From NCBI RefSeq assembly GCF_014195635.1, contig NZ_JACICC010000001.1, positions 310,001 to 374,000 of the forward strand: a stretch of DNA of 64,000 bases, written 5' to 3'. The notes below the pieces were generated by a model that searched no databases, was not told the origin of the DNA, and worked only from the letters and a program-made list of their open reading frames with translations. The translations under genes were made by a program, and so were the position numbers. Below are positions 1 to 10,273 of the stretch, in pieces (position 1 is the first letter of the stretch; the number at the start of each line of letters is the position of its first letter). Origin of the DNA: Pseudochelatococcus contaminans (lineage in GTDB: Bacteria > Pseudomonadota > Alphaproteobacteria > Rhizobiales > Beijerinckiaceae).

Positions 1-1237
1 CCTCTTCCTTCGCCTGCGCAATGGTCAACCCGTCGAGGAAGCGGGAATTGATCAACACGCCGTCATCGGTAAACGCGGTATCGGTGACGACGAAGCTCGC
101 CGGGTCAACATCCGGCGGGCACACGACAGGAGTGTTGCCAAGCCCGTACGCATTCGAAAAATCGAGATCGCGCTGGTCGTGCGCCGGGCAGCCGAACACC
201 GCGCCGGTGCCGTAGTCCATGAGCACGAAATTGGCCACGTAAACCGGCAGCTTCCATTCGGGATCGAACGGATGCTGAACCGTGAGGCCGGTGTCGAAGC
301 CCTTCTTCTCGGCCTTTTCCAGCGCCTCGGCAGCCGTGCCCACCTGATGGCATTCCTCAATGAAGCCGGTGAGGGCCGCATTGTCTGCCGCCAATGCCTT
401 GGCCAGCGGATGATCCGCCGAAATGGCTAGGAAACGCGCGCCGAACAGCGTATCGGGACGGGTGGTGTAGACTTCGATTTCCGAAAAATCCGCAGGCGCG
501 CCTGCGGGGTCGAGCGCGAATCGCAAGGCAAGACCTTCCGAGCGGCCAATCCAGTTGCGCTGCATGAGGCGCACTTTTTCGGGCCAGCGGTCGAGGGTGT
601 CGAGCGCGTCGTCGAGATCCTGCGCGAAGTCCGTGATCTTGAGGAACCACTGCGTCAGCTCGCGCTGCTCGACGAGCGCGCCGGAGCGCCAGCCGCGCCC
701 GTCAATCACCTGCTCGTTCGCCAGCACCGTGTGGTCGACCGGATCCCAGTTGACCTTCGCCGTCTTGCGGTCCACGAGCCCATTCTTCAGGAAATCGATG
801 AACAGCTTCTGCTGATGCTTGTAATATGTGGGGTCGCAGGTCGCGAACTCGCGGCTCCAGTCCAGCGACAGCCCCATGGATTTCAGCTGCTTGCGCATCG
901 AAGCGATGTTCGCATAGGTCCACTGCGCCGGGTGGACCTTGTGCTCCATTGCGGCATTTTCAGCCGGCATGCCGAACGCGTCCCAACCCATGGGGTGCAG
1001 CACGTTGAAACCCTTGGCGCGCTTGTAGCGGGCCACCACGTCGCCCATCGCATAGTTGCGAACATGGCCCATGTGAATGCGTCCCGAAGGGTAGGGAAAC
1101 ATCTCAAGCACATAATAGGGCGGGCGGCTGTCGTCGTTGCGGGTGTGGAAAATTTCCTTCTCTTCCCACGCCGCGCGCCAGCGGGGTTCCACGTCCTTGG
1201 GGTTATAGCGTTCCGTGTTCGTTGCGTCCGCACTCAT
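1..1237 (-). CDS. leuS: Leucyl-tRNA synthetase, N-terminal part (cut by window edge)
   Basis: Charges tRNA-Leu with leucine in the cytoplasm. The frame begins at ATG 1237 and runs off the left edge after about 412 residues. It shows the class I start typical of Leu[17 protein letters not shown], then [17 protein letters not shown] with the HIGH-type motif HMGH, then [13 protein letters not shown]. The editing (CP1) domain begins within the visible part; KMSKS and the anticodon domain lie outside the window. It is divergent from yggS, with 265 bases between the starts. Identification rests on the LeuS-specific motifs; only the C-terminal end is unknown. Confidence 0.97.
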   Translation of the reverse strand, partial: MSADATNTERYNPKDVEPRWRAAWEEKEIFHTRNDDSRPPYYVLEMFPYPSGRIHMGHVRNYAMGDVVARYKRAKGFNVLHPMGWDAFGMPAENAAMEHKVHPAQWTYANIASMRKQLKSMGLSLDWSREFATCDPTYYKHQQKLFIDFLKNGLVDRKTAKVNWDPVDHTVLANEQVIDGRGWRSGALVEQRELTQWFLKITDFAQDLDDALDTLDRWPEKVRLMQRNWIGRSEGLALRFALDPAGAPADFSEIEVYTTRPDTLFGARFLAISADHPLAKALAADNAALTGFIEECHQVGTAAEALEKAEKKGFDTGLTVQHPFDPEWKLPVYVANFVLMDYGTGAVFGCPAHDQRDLDFSNAYGLGNTPVVCPPDVDPASFVVTDTAFTDDGVLINSRFLDGLTIAQAKEE

Positions 1238-1381
1238 GGTCTGGCTATCTTGGTCCAACTGTCCTGGTCTGGCGATACTGGCCTTGCTATCCGCAATCCG
1301 TTGCCGCACATCGTAGAGGCCTGTGGTCTGCACAACAATGCAATCCCGCGCGAGGATATTTCCCCGCAGCGAGAGTGCAGT

Positions 1382-1391
1382 GCAAGTTGCG
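1382..1391 (+). repeat. Core of the intergenic GCAAGTTGCG motif
   Basis: gcaagttgcg in the leuS-yggS gap matches the last ten bases of the motif seen in full at 23208-23224. It is a short match and could be chance. Confidence 0.4.
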
Positions 1392-1490
1392 CAGGACTAG
1401 GGCACGAATGGGCGATGCCGTCAACGTGCTCTCCGCATTCCACGGCGCCTGAAAGGATTTGCCCGGTGAATGACGGGGGAATGATGCAAA

Positions 1491-1520
1491 CAGGACACCG
1501 ATATGCAGGACACCGATATG
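1491..1520 (+). repeat. 15-bp tandem duplication carrying ribosome site and start codon
   Basis: The unit caggacaccgatatg occurs twice back to back (1491-1505 and 1506-1520) without mismatch. Each copy holds an AGGA ribosome-binding core and, 7 bases later, an ATG in the yggS frame. The gene therefore has two equivalent start sites five codons apart. Confidence 0.9.
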
Positions 1521-2261
1521 ACCGACAGCCCTGATGACCAGCATGGCGGTGACGCCTCCGGGTCCGCAGCCCGCGAAGATCAGGTGTCTGCGGCTGCTCG
1601 TCTTGCCGCAGTGCGCGCCGCGATTACCCGCTCGGCTGTGGAGGAAGGGCGCGATCCGGCGGAGGTGACGCTGGTCGCGGTGTCGAAAACGTTCGATGCG
1701 GAAGCGATTCGGCCTTTGCTCGATGCCGGTCAGCGTGTGTTCGGCGAGAATCGCGTGCAGGAAGCAAAAGAAAAATGGCCCGCGCTTCGGCAGGACTACC
1801 CAGATGTGCGATTGCATCTCATCGGGCCGTTGCAGACAAACAAAGTGCGCGAGGCCGTCGCGCTGTTCAACGCCATCCATTCGCTCGACCGCGCATCGCT
1901 GGCGCGGGAGTTGGCAAAGGAACGCGCGCGCCGGGGCGGCGATCCGCTTCCCGAACTCTTCATCCAGATCAACACCGGCGAGGAGACGCAGAAGGCAGGC
2001 GTCGTTCCTCAGTCGGCTGATTCGTTCATCCGAGAATGCCGCGAGGAGCATGGTCTGGAGATTGCGGGGCTGATGTGCATTCCCCCCGTGGACGAACCGC
2101 CGTCGCCGCATTTCGCATTGTTGGCGGAAATCGCAAAGCGGAATGGAATCAAACAGTTGTCCATGGGAATGAGCGGCGACTTCGAGCAGGCCGTCATGCT
2201 GGGCGCGACGTATGTCCGCGTGGGATCAGCCCTGTTCGGCTCGCGCGCATACGCTGTCTGA
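1503..2261 (+). CDS. yggS: YggS-family pyridoxal phosphate homeostasis protein
   Basis: A 252-residue PLP-binding protein with the alanine-racemase-like barrel fold of the YggS/PLPBP family, thought to buffer free PLP; no catalytic activity is known for the family. Visible signatures are LVAVSKTF, where the lysine would hold PLP, FGENRVQEAKEKW, HLIGPLQTNK, the INTGEETQKAG segment and LSMGMSGDFEQAV near the C-terminus. Length is slightly above the usual 220-235 because of a polar N-terminal tail. Starts at 1503 and 1518 are equally good because of the duplicated start site. It stands alone, divergent from leuS and ahead of the atp operon. Confidence 0.93.
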   Translation: MQDTDMTDSPDDQHGGDASGSAAREDQVSAAARLAAVRAAITRSAVEEGRDPAEVTLVAVSKTFDAEAIRPLLDAGQRVFGENRVQEAKEKWPALRQDYPDVRLHLIGPLQTNKVREAVALFNAIHSLDRASLARELAKERARRGGDPLPELFIQINTGEETQKAGVVPQSADSFIRECREEHGLEIAGLMCIPPVDEPPSPHFALLAEIAKRNGIKQLSMGMSGDFEQAVMLGATYVRVGSALFGSRAYAV

Positions 2262-2267
2262 TCCTGA

Positions 2268-2278
2268 AACTTGCGTTC
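2268..2278 (-). repeat. Intergenic GAACGCAAGTT motif copy
   Basis: Read on the minus strand this is GAACGCAAGTT, seven bases after the yggS stop. It matches 11 bases of the full motif. Confidence 0.5.
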
Positions 2279-2497
2279 GCGAAGTCTGTGTGCACAGCGT
2301 GACATGCGTGCAACGAAGTGGCCAGATTGTGACAAGCCGGGTTGCGCGGTGTTCTAGGCTATGTTAGGGCACGCCAATAACACGGGAAGGCAGATCGCGT
2401 TCCCGTTCTCACCTTAGAGTTTGCAGGCGAGTGGATGGGTGCGACGGCCCTTGGGGCTGCATGCGCATATCCTTTCGATCAACCCGGAGAGAGGCCC

Positions 2498-3061
2498 GTG
2501 TCAAAAGGCGGATCGATCGTTTCCGGCGTCGCGGGACGCTATGCTACCGCGCTGTTCGAGCTGACGGCTGAAGAAAAGAACATTGATGCTGTCACCGCTG
2601 ATCTCGATCGGTTCGACGCCCTCATCGTGGAAAGCGATGATCTGGCGCGGCTCGTACGGGTTCCGGTGTTCACGGCCGAGCAGCAGCTCGCCGCCATCAG
2701 CGCGGTTCTGGACAAGGCCGGTATCGGCGGAACAGCAGGCAACTTCATCCGGTTGGTCGCGTCCAACCACCGTCTTTTCCTTGTTCGCGAGATCATCAAG
2801 GCATACAAGGCCCTCGTGGCCGAAAGCCGTGGGATCGTGCGCGCCGAGGTGACGTTGGCTGAAGAGCCGTCGCCGAAAGCACTGGAAGAGATTAAAACAT
2901 CCCTTCAGGGCGCGGCGAAAGGCGGCGAGGTCATTCTCGACGTCAAGGTGAATCCCGCCATTCTGGGCGGCATCATTGTCAAGCTCGGCAGTCGCCTCGT
3001 CGACGCGAGCCTGCGTTATAAACTGAATTCTATCCGTCTCGCGTTGAAAGAGGTCGGCTGA
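2498..3061 (+). CDS. atpH: ATP synthase F1 subunit delta
   Basis: Peripheral-stalk subunit that links the F1 head to the membrane Fo part. The start is taken as GTG 2498, which gives the usual alphaproteobacterial N-terminus [21 protein letters not shown] and follows a GGAGAGAGG ribosome site. An in-frame ATG at 2435 would add 21 residues with no family support. The product is 187 residues. The C-terminal motif ([20 protein letters not shown]) is typical. Its stop TGA shares one base with the atpA ATG, so translation is probably coupled. First gene of the F1 operon atpHAGDC; Fo genes are not in the window, as is normal for this class. Confidence 0.96.
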   Translation: MSKGGSIVSGVAGRYATALFELTAEEKNIDAVTADLDRFDALIVESDDLARLVRVPVFTAEQQLAAISAVLDKAGIGGTAGNFIRLVASNHRLFLVREIIKAYKALVAESRGIVRAEVTLAEEPSPKALEEIKTSLQGAAKGGEVILDVKVNPAILGGIIVKLGSRLVDASLRYKLNSIRLALKEVG

Positions 3062-4590
3062 TGAGCATACGTGCGGCGGAAATTTCCGCAATTCTCAAGG
3101 AGCAGATCAAGAATTTCGGCGAGGAAGCCGAAGTTACTGAGGTCGGCCAGGTTCTCTCGGTGGGTGATGGTATCGCCCGCGTCTACGGTCTGGACAATGT
3201 CCAGGCGGGTGAGACGGTGTTGTTCGAGTCCGGCGTGCGTGGCATGGCCCTCAACCTCGAAGCCGACAACGTCGGCGTCGTGGTTTTCGGCAGCGACCGT
3301 GAAATCACGGAAGGCCAGACCGTCAAGCGCACCGGTACGATCGTGGACGTTCCCGTCGGTCGTGGCCTGCTCGGCCGCGTGGTCGACGCCCTCGGCAACC
3401 CGATCGACGGCAAAGGCCCGATTGAGTACACCGAGCGCCGCCAGGTCGACGTGAAGGCTCCCGGCATCATTCCGCGCAAGTCGGTGCATGAGCCGATGGC
3501 GACGGGCATCAAGGCCATCGACGCCCTGATCCCGATTGGCCGTGGCCAGCGTGAGCTGATCATCGGTGACCGCCAGACCGGCAAGACCGCGATCGCGCTC
3601 GATACGATCCTCAACCAGAAGTCGATCAATCAGGGCGACGACGAGAAAGCGAAGCTTTACTGCGTCTACGTCGCCGTGGGTCAGAAGCGTTCGACGGTTG
3701 CCCAGTTCGTGAAGGTTCTCGAAGAGCAAGGCGCTCTGGAGTACTCGATCATCGTGGCCGCAACGGCCTCCGACGCGGCTCCGCTTCAGTATCTGGCTCC
3801 GTTCTCCGGCACCGCCATCGGCGAGTACTTCCGCGACAACGGAACGCACGCAGTGATCGTGTTCGACGATCTCTCCAAGCAGGCTGTGGCTTACCGCCAG
3901 ATGTCGCTGCTGCTGCGTCGTCCGCCCGGCCGCGAAGCTTATCCGGGTGACGTGTTCTATCTGCACTCCCGTCTGCTGGAGCGCGCTGCGAAGCTCAACG
4001 AGGAATACGGCCTCGGTTCGCTGACCGCTCTTCCCGTTGTCGAGACGCAGGCCAACGACGTGTCGGCTTACATCCCGACCAACGTGATCTCGATCACCGA
4101 TGGGCAGATCTTCCTTGAGACGGATCTGTTCTATCAGGGCATCCGCCCGGCGGTGAACGTCGGTCTGTCGGTTTCGCGCGTCGGCTCTGCCGCACAGACG
4201 AAGGCGATGAAGAAGGTTGCTGGCAAGATCAAGGGTGAGCTTGCCCAGTATCGTGAGATGGCTGCCTTCGCGCAGTTCGGTTCGGATCTCGATGCCGCAA
4301 CCCAGCGTCTGCTCAACCGCGGCGCGCGCCTGACCGAGCTGCTGAAGCAGCCTCAGTTCTCGCCGCTGAAGAACGAAGAGCAGGTCGTCGTGATTTACGC
4401 CGGCGTGAATGGTTACCTCGACGTCATTCCGGTTTCGAAGGTTCGCGCGTTCGAAGAAGGCCTGCTGGCCTCGGTGCGGTCCAAGCATGCTGATATCCTT
4501 GAGGATATTCGCGTGACGAAAGACCTCACGAATGACACGGCGGCCAAGCTGAAAGCGGCTGTCGAAGAGTTCGTGCGCACGTTCAACTGA
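3061..4590 (+). CDS. atpA: ATP synthase F1 subunit alpha
   Basis: Non-catalytic nucleotide-binding subunit of the F1 hexamer. The 509-residue length is standard. The Walker A loop GDRQTGKT is at residues 169-176, followed by the conserved [14 protein letters not shown] and the signature region [17 protein letters not shown]. The start overlaps the atpH stop by one base. The downstream gap to atpG is 60 bases and carries a ribosome site (GAGGGAGAT). No defects are seen. Confidence 0.98.
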   Translation: MSIRAAEISAILKEQIKNFGEEAEVTEVGQVLSVGDGIARVYGLDNVQAGETVLFESGVRGMALNLEADNVGVVVFGSDREITEGQTVKRTGTIVDVPVGRGLLGRVVDALGNPIDGKGPIEYTERRQVDVKAPGIIPRKSVHEPMATGIKAIDALIPIGRGQRELIIGDRQTGKTAIALDTILNQKSINQGDDEKAKLYCVYVAVGQKRSTVAQFVKVLEEQGALEYSIIVAATASDAAPLQYLAPFSGTAIGEYFRDNGTHAVIVFDDLSKQAVAYRQMSLLLRRPPGREAYPGDVFYLHSRLLERAAKLNEEYGLGSLTALPVVETQANDVSAYIPTNVISITDGQIFLETDLFYQGIRPAVNVGLSVSRVGSAAQTKAMKKVAGKIKGELAQYREMAAFAQFGSDLDAATQRLLNRGARLTELLKQPQFSPLKNEEQVVVIYAGVNGYLDVIPVSKVRAFEEGLLASVRSKHADILEDIRVTKDLTNDTAAKLKAAVEEFVRTFN

Positions 4591-4650
4591 TCGGTACGGG
4601 ATCCGGGTCGTGGCTGAAGGCTGCGACCCGCGAGGGAGATAGGCGTCAAC

Positions 4651-5529
4651 ATGCCGAGCTTGAAGGATCTGCGTAACCGCATCGCCTCTGTGAAGGCGAC
4701 GCAGAAGATCACCAAGGCCATGCAGATGGTGGCTGCGGCGAAGCTTCGCCGTGCCCAGCTTGCAGCCGAGGCGGCGCGTCCCTTTGCCGAGCGGATTGAT
4801 CGCGTGCTTGCCAATCTGGCAGCAGGGATCGGACCGGGCGACGGTGCGCCTCCGCTGATCGCAGGAACGGGCAAGGACGACGTTCATCTTCTGATCGTCG
4901 CCACTGCCGAGCGCGGCTTGTGCGGCGGCTTCAACTCCTCGATTGCCCGTCTGGCTCGTGACCATGTTCAGTCGCTGCTGGGGCAGGGCAAGCAGGTCAA
5001 GATCATCACGGTCGGCAAGAAGGGCGCGGATATTCTCCGCCGCCAGTTTGAGGACTACATTATCGAGTCCATCGAGTTGCGCGACGTTAAGACGTTGACG
5101 TTCGACGTGGCTGATCGCCTCGGCAAGAAGCTTATCGAGGCCTATGAAGCCGGCGAATTCGATGTCGCGACGCTGTTCTACTCGCAGTTCCGCTCTGTGA
5201 TTTCTCAGGTTCCTACGGCGCAGCGGATTATTCCCGCGCAATTGCCCGAACGTGTGAACGACGGTGGGCTGGAAGCCGTTTACGAATACGAGCCGAACGA
5301 AGAAGAAATTCTCGAATCCCTGTTGCCGCGCAACGTGTCGGTGCAGGTTTTCCGCGCTTTGCTGGAAAATGCAGCGTCCGAACAGGGCGCACGTATGTCC
5401 GCAATGGATAACGCAACGCGTAATGCCGGTGAAATGATTAAGAAGCAGACGCTGATCTATAACAGGTCGCGTCAGGCGATCATCACCAAGGAACTGATCG
5501 AGATTATTTCCGGTGCAGAGGCGATCTAG
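4651..5529 (+). CDS. atpG: ATP synthase F1 subunit gamma
   Basis: Central rotor shaft of F1. It has 292 residues with the classical N-terminus [20 protein letters not shown], the [14 protein letters not shown] segment and the C-terminal signature [17 protein letters not shown], with [12 protein letters not shown] forming the C-terminal helix. Both coiled-coil ends expected for the shaft are present. It lies between atpA and atpD; the 123-base gap to atpD contains a perfect 16-base palindrome. Confidence 0.98.
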   Translation: MPSLKDLRNRIASVKATQKITKAMQMVAAAKLRRAQLAAEAARPFAERIDRVLANLAAGIGPGDGAPPLIAGTGKDDVHLLIVATAERGLCGGFNSSIARLARDHVQSLLGQGKQVKIITVGKKGADILRRQFEDYIIESIELRDVKTLTFDVADRLGKKLIEAYEAGEFDVATLFYSQFRSVISQVPTAQRIIPAQLPERVNDGGLEAVYEYEPNEEEILESLLPRNVSVQVFRALLENAASEQGARMSAMDNATRNAGEMIKKQTLIYNRSRQAIITKELIEIISGAEAI

Positions 5530-5544
5530 CATCGGTAACCGGAT

Positions 5545-5560
5545 CGACGCCGCGGCGTCG
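5545..5560. repeat. Perfect 16-bp palindrome between atpG and atpD
   Basis: cgacgccg is followed directly by its reverse complement cggcgtcg, 16 bases after the atpG stop. With no loop it would fold poorly in RNA. It could be an operator-like site, an RNA processing element or chance in GC-rich sequence. No T-run follows, so it is not a terminator. Confidence 0.6.
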
Positions 5561-5571
5561 CCGTGAAATAA

Positions 5572-7104
<1,533 letters not shown>

Positions 7105-7181
7105 TAGAGACGGTATGATATCGTTGTGATAAAGCGGGGCGCATTGGTGCCCCGTATTGGAGAGACTTCGGGAGTACCGTC

Positions 7182-7589
7182 ATGACTACCTTTCATGTCG
7201 AGCTGGTCTCGCCTGAAAAATTGCTGTTCGCTGGTCAGGCCGAAAGCGCCACGGTGCCTTCCGTCAACGGTGAAATGACTATTCTGGTTGGGCATTCCCC
7301 ATTGATGGCCGTGCTGAAACCGGGTGTCGTGACGATCCGTGAGACCCAGCAGGGTGCGGGTGCCCAGCGTCTTTTCGTTCGCGGTGGTTTCGCCGATGTA
7401 AACCCCGCCGGGCTGACCATTCTGGCCGAGTATGCAATCCCCGTTGAGGAGATTGATGTCGTGCTGGTCGACTCGCAGATTCGCGATGCGGAAGAAGATT
7501 TCCGCGATGCGAAGACTTTCGATGAGAAGCAGAAGGTATCCGACAAGCTCGTGCATCTGCGCGATTTGCGCGCTGCTGTACGGCGCTGA
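7182..7589 (+). CDS. atpC: ATP synthase F1 subunit epsilon
   Basis: Inhibitory and coupling subunit that sits on the gamma shaft. It has 135 residues: an N-terminal beta domain (FHVELVSPEKLLFAGQAESATVPSVNG begins in standard fashion, with GHSPLMAVLKPGVV) and a short C-terminal helical part. Last gene of the F1 operon, followed 24 bases later by a clear terminator. Confidence 0.96.
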   Translation: MTTFHVELVSPEKLLFAGQAESATVPSVNGEMTILVGHSPLMAVLKPGVVTIRETQQGAGAQRLFVRGGFADVNPAGLTILAEYAIPVEEIDVVLVDSQIRDAEEDFRDAKTFDEKQKVSDKLVHLRDLRAAVRR

Positions 7590-7613
7590 CACCGCCTAGC
7601 CCGGAACGATTTT

Positions 7614-7638
7614 AAAGGCGGCGTCAGCCGCCTTTTTT
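7614..7638 (+). terminator. Rho-independent terminator of the atp operon
   Basis: Perfect 9-bp stem aaaggcggc / gccgccttt around the loop gtca, running into a six-T tract. It lies 24 bases after the atpC stop and ends the operon before the nitroreductase gene. Confidence 0.93.
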
Positions 7639-7676
7639 ATTGAGACCGTTGTCTTGCCATTTGGGGGAGTTGGGTC

Positions 7677-8294
7677 ATGTCAGATGAAATCGAGATTGTT
7701 CATGGCGCTGATCCGTTGACACCTCTCGAGCATCGCCGTTCGACAACGCCTTTACTGCTTGGCGGTCCCGGCCCCGATGACGCGACATTACGTCGTCTTC
7801 TGACGATTGCATTGCGGGTGCCGGACCATGGGAAGCTTGAACCATGGCGTTTGATCGTGCTTCGTGGAGATGCCAGACACGAGGTTGCACGCCGGCTAAC
7901 GGACGTCTACACGCGCGAACATCCTGACGATGATGCCGAGCAGCGCGAGAGGCAAATCGCCAAAACCGTTGATATGCTGACGGCCGCACCTGTGGTTGTT
8001 GTTGTGGTCAGTCGTGTCGATCCCCTTGCTCGTAAACCTGAATGGGAGCAGGTTCTGTCCGCTGGCGCCGTATGCATGAACTTGCTGACAGCCCTGACCC
8101 TTGCCGGCTTTGATGGTGTCTGGCTGACGGGCTGGTCGAGCTACAGCGAAGGCGGCAGGCAAGCTCTCGGTCTTGAAAGCGGCGAAAAAGTAGCCGGCAT
8201 CATTCCGATTGGCACGGCGAGCGAGCAACAGAAAGATCGTCCGCGCCCTGATTTCGACCGGAAGGTTTCCTTCTGGCAAGCGACGGCTCCATAA
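7677..8294 (+). CDS. Nitroreductase-family flavoprotein (YdjA-like)
   Basis: A 205-residue FMN-dependent oxidoreductase of the small YdjA-type nitroreductase group. Visible features are the N-terminal RRSTTPLLLGGPGP segment (the FMN-phosphate-binding RRS), VPDHGKLEPWRLIVLRG, the hydrophobic strand APVVVVVVSRV, and the C-terminal GVWLTGWSSY and GIIPIGTA segments. The natural substrate is not evident. It follows the atp terminator as a separate unit and precedes pyrE by 155 bases; no functional link to either is visible. Confidence 0.88.
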   Translation: MSDEIEIVHGADPLTPLEHRRSTTPLLLGGPGPDDATLRRLLTIALRVPDHGKLEPWRLIVLRGDARHEVARRLTDVYTREHPDDDAEQRERQIAKTVDMLTAAPVVVVVVSRVDPLARKPEWEQVLSAGAVCMNLLTALTLAGFDGVWLTGWSSYSEGGRQALGLESGEKVAGIIPIGTASEQQKDRPRPDFDRKVSFWQATAP

Positions 8295-8373
8295 CCTTCA
8301 ACTGGCGTGGGCCTATCCGATTGCGCTTGCCCAACCGGGGTTCTCATGGTTGAAGACGCGCCAAATCATTGGT

Positions 8374-8401
8374 GCTGAGTGATTCCGTTGGATCATTCAG
8401 C
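8374..8401 (+). other. Stem-loop in the pyrE leader
   Basis: gctgagtgat and atcattcagc form a 10-pair stem (one G-U pair) around the 8-base loop tccgttgg. No T-run follows, so it is not a classical terminator. It lies 48 bases before the pyrE start and could end the nitroreductase transcript or shape the pyrE leader. Confidence 0.4.
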
Positions 8402-8449
8402 GCGCCATCTCGCCACGTCCTTTCGCATGTATTTTTGCAGGAGCCCTGA

Positions 8450-9148
8450 ATGACCGTCTTGCCGCCCCCTCTTGACCGCAAACTCATTGCGCGTCAGGCC
8501 GCCCGGATGCTGCTTGAAATCAAGGCGGTGCATTTCAATGCCGAAACGCCTTATATCTTCACGTCCGGCTGGGCGAGCCCGGTCTACATTGACTGCCGCA
8601 AGATCATTTCCTTCCCGAGGCTACGCTCGTCGCTGATCGATTTCGCCGCGTCCACCATCGTAAGAGAAATCGGCTACGAATCGATCGACGTCGTTGCGGG
8701 GGGGGAGACGGCAGGCATTCCGTTTGCCGCGTGGATTGCGGATCGTTTCGAGTTGCCGATGCAGTATATCCGCAAGAAGCCGAAGGGTTTCGGTCGCAAT
8801 GCCCAGATCGAGGGCGAGGTGCATGTTGGTGCGCGCACGCTGCTGGTCGAGGATCTGGCGACGGATGGCCGCAGCAAGGTCAACTTCGCGGAAGCCCTTC
8901 GCACCGCAGGCGCGCAGGTCGATCATTGCTTCGTGCTGTTCTTCTATGACATTTTCCCGCATAGCCGTGAGGTTATGGAAAAGCTCAACGTCAATCTTCA
9001 CTATCTCACCACATGGTGGGATGTGCTGGAAGCTGCCAAGGAGAGCGGCCACTTTGATCCCGGCGTGCTGAGCGAGGTCGAGGGCTTCCTGAACCGGCCT
9101 GCCGAGTGGTCGGCAGCGCATGGCGGGATTTCGTCGTTGGGGAACTGA
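8450..9148 (+). CDS. pyrE: Orotate phosphoribosyltransferase
   Basis: Transfers the phosphoribosyl group of PRPP to orotate to form OMP in pyrimidine synthesis. The 232-residue protein has the PRPP-binding signature [14 protein letters not shown], with the acidic pair ED and the DG, and upstream [15 protein letters not shown] and [12 protein letters not shown], typical of the type-1 family. ATG 8450 follows an AGGAG site. The stop is only 3 bases from the end of the convergent xerC gene. Confidence 0.95.
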   Translation: MTVLPPPLDRKLIARQAARMLLEIKAVHFNAETPYIFTSGWASPVYIDCRKIISFPRLRSSLIDFAASTIVREIGYESIDVVAGGETAGIPFAAWIADRFELPMQYIRKKPKGFGRNAQIEGEVHVGARTLLVEDLATDGRSKVNFAEALRTAGAQVDHCFVLFFYDIFPHSREVMEKLNVNLHYLTTWWDVLEAAKESGHFDPGVLSEVEGFLNRPAEWSAAHGGISSLGN

Positions 9149-9151
9149 GTT

Positions 9152-10081
9152 TCAGGGGCGGGCACGTGGATGAGCGGCGTCATACGCCGCCATCAACCGG
9201 CTCGCGTCGACTTTGGTGTAACCCTGCGTCGTTGATAGTGATGCGTGGCCGAGCAGCTCCTGAATGGCGCGCAGATCCCCGCCGCGCGATAGCAGATGCG
9301 TCGCGAAAGAATGCCGCAGGGCATGGGGGGTCGCGCTTGATGGCAGTCCCAGCGCCCCTCGAAGCGATTGCATCGCGAGTTGAACGACACGGGCTGACAG
9401 TGGCCCGCCTTTTTGGCCACGGAACATCGGTTCATCAGGGGCGAGCGTGAAAGGACAGAGCGCGAGATACTCGGTAATCGCCGCGCTCACTTCTGCAAGC
9501 ACTGGCACGGAGCGCATCTTATTGCCCTTGCCGATGACGGTCACGCTGTCCGTGCCTTCGATAGGGGCATCCTGCCGCGTAATGGCCAAGGCTTCGCTGA
9601 TTCGCAGGCCGCAACCGTAAAGCAGTGCAAATACAGCGGCATCGCGCGCCAGAACCCACTGCGGCCGGTCTTCGCTAGCTCGCAGATCCGCGTCGGTCAC
9701 GGCGCGTGCGGCAGGCGCACTCATCGGCTTGGGCAGCGTTCTGTTCACCCGGGGGCCGCGAACGGCAGTAAAGGCGGCTGCTTCGCCGCGCTCGGTGCGC
9801 TCAAGATATTTGGCGAAGGAGCGCAACCCAGCCAGCTGCCGCATCAGGCTCCGGCTGCCTACATCAGCCTGCCGGCGTTCTGCAAGAAAGGCGCGTAGGT
9901 CAGCCGGTTTCAGGTTTTCAAGGCTGGCGAGGGACGGGCTCTCATTTTTTTGCCGGCCAAGAAAGCTCAGGAACTGGCGCACGTCGCGCTCGTAGGCGAT
10001 GACGGTTTTCGGCGATAGCCGCCGTCCTGAGGCCAGATGCGCCAGCCATTCGGCGAAGGCCTCGCGTAGATCGGCATGCAT
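9152..10081 (-). CDS. xerC: Site-specific tyrosine recombinase XerC
   Basis: Chromosome-dimer resolution recombinase acting at dif with XerD. The N-terminal SAM-like DNA-binding domain (LSPKTVIAYERDVRQFLSFL) is followed by the catalytic domain with the expected residues: Arg in CGLRISEAL, HALRHSFATHLL (His-x-x-Arg), LGHASLSTTQ (His) and the Tyr nucleophile in GYTKVD. The start is set at ATG 10081, preceded by AAGGGG at good spacing, giving 309 residues; a start at 10144 would add 21 polar residues. XerC fits better than a phage integrase because of its length, motifs and core location beside priA. No mobile element borders it. Confidence 0.92.
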   Translation of the reverse strand: MHADLREAFAEWLAHLASGRRLSPKTVIAYERDVRQFLSFLGRQKNESPSLASLENLKPADLRAFLAERRQADVGSRSLMRQLAGLRSFAKYLERTERGEAAAFTAVRGPRVNRTLPKPMSAPAARAVTDADLRASEDRPQWVLARDAAVFALLYGCGLRISEALAITRQDAPIEGTDSVTVIGKGNKMRSVPVLAEVSAAITEYLALCPFTLAPDEPMFRGQKGGPLSARVVQLAMQSLRGALGLPSSATPHALRHSFATHLLSRGGDLRAIQELLGHASLSTTQGYTKVDASRLMAAYDAAHPRARP

Positions 10082-10273
10082 GGGCGCCCCTTCCGAGCAA
10101 ACCTGTCGCTGGTTGGATACAGGGTCATTCGGCGAATCTGACATTGAAGCGCGCTCCGATCGAAACCCCGATATGCGGGGCCGTCGCTGTTCATGGAGCT
10201 AACATAGGCGGCGCCAGCTAACGGGGGGTAAATCCATGGTGCGGCGGGCTTTGCCCGAACCCGCAAATGGCGT

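Noticed and set aside
9152-10081. Tyrosine recombinase as sign of an integrated element
   Set aside because: Motifs and the core setting beside pyrE and priA fit XerC. No att repeats, tRNA target or phage genes are nearby.
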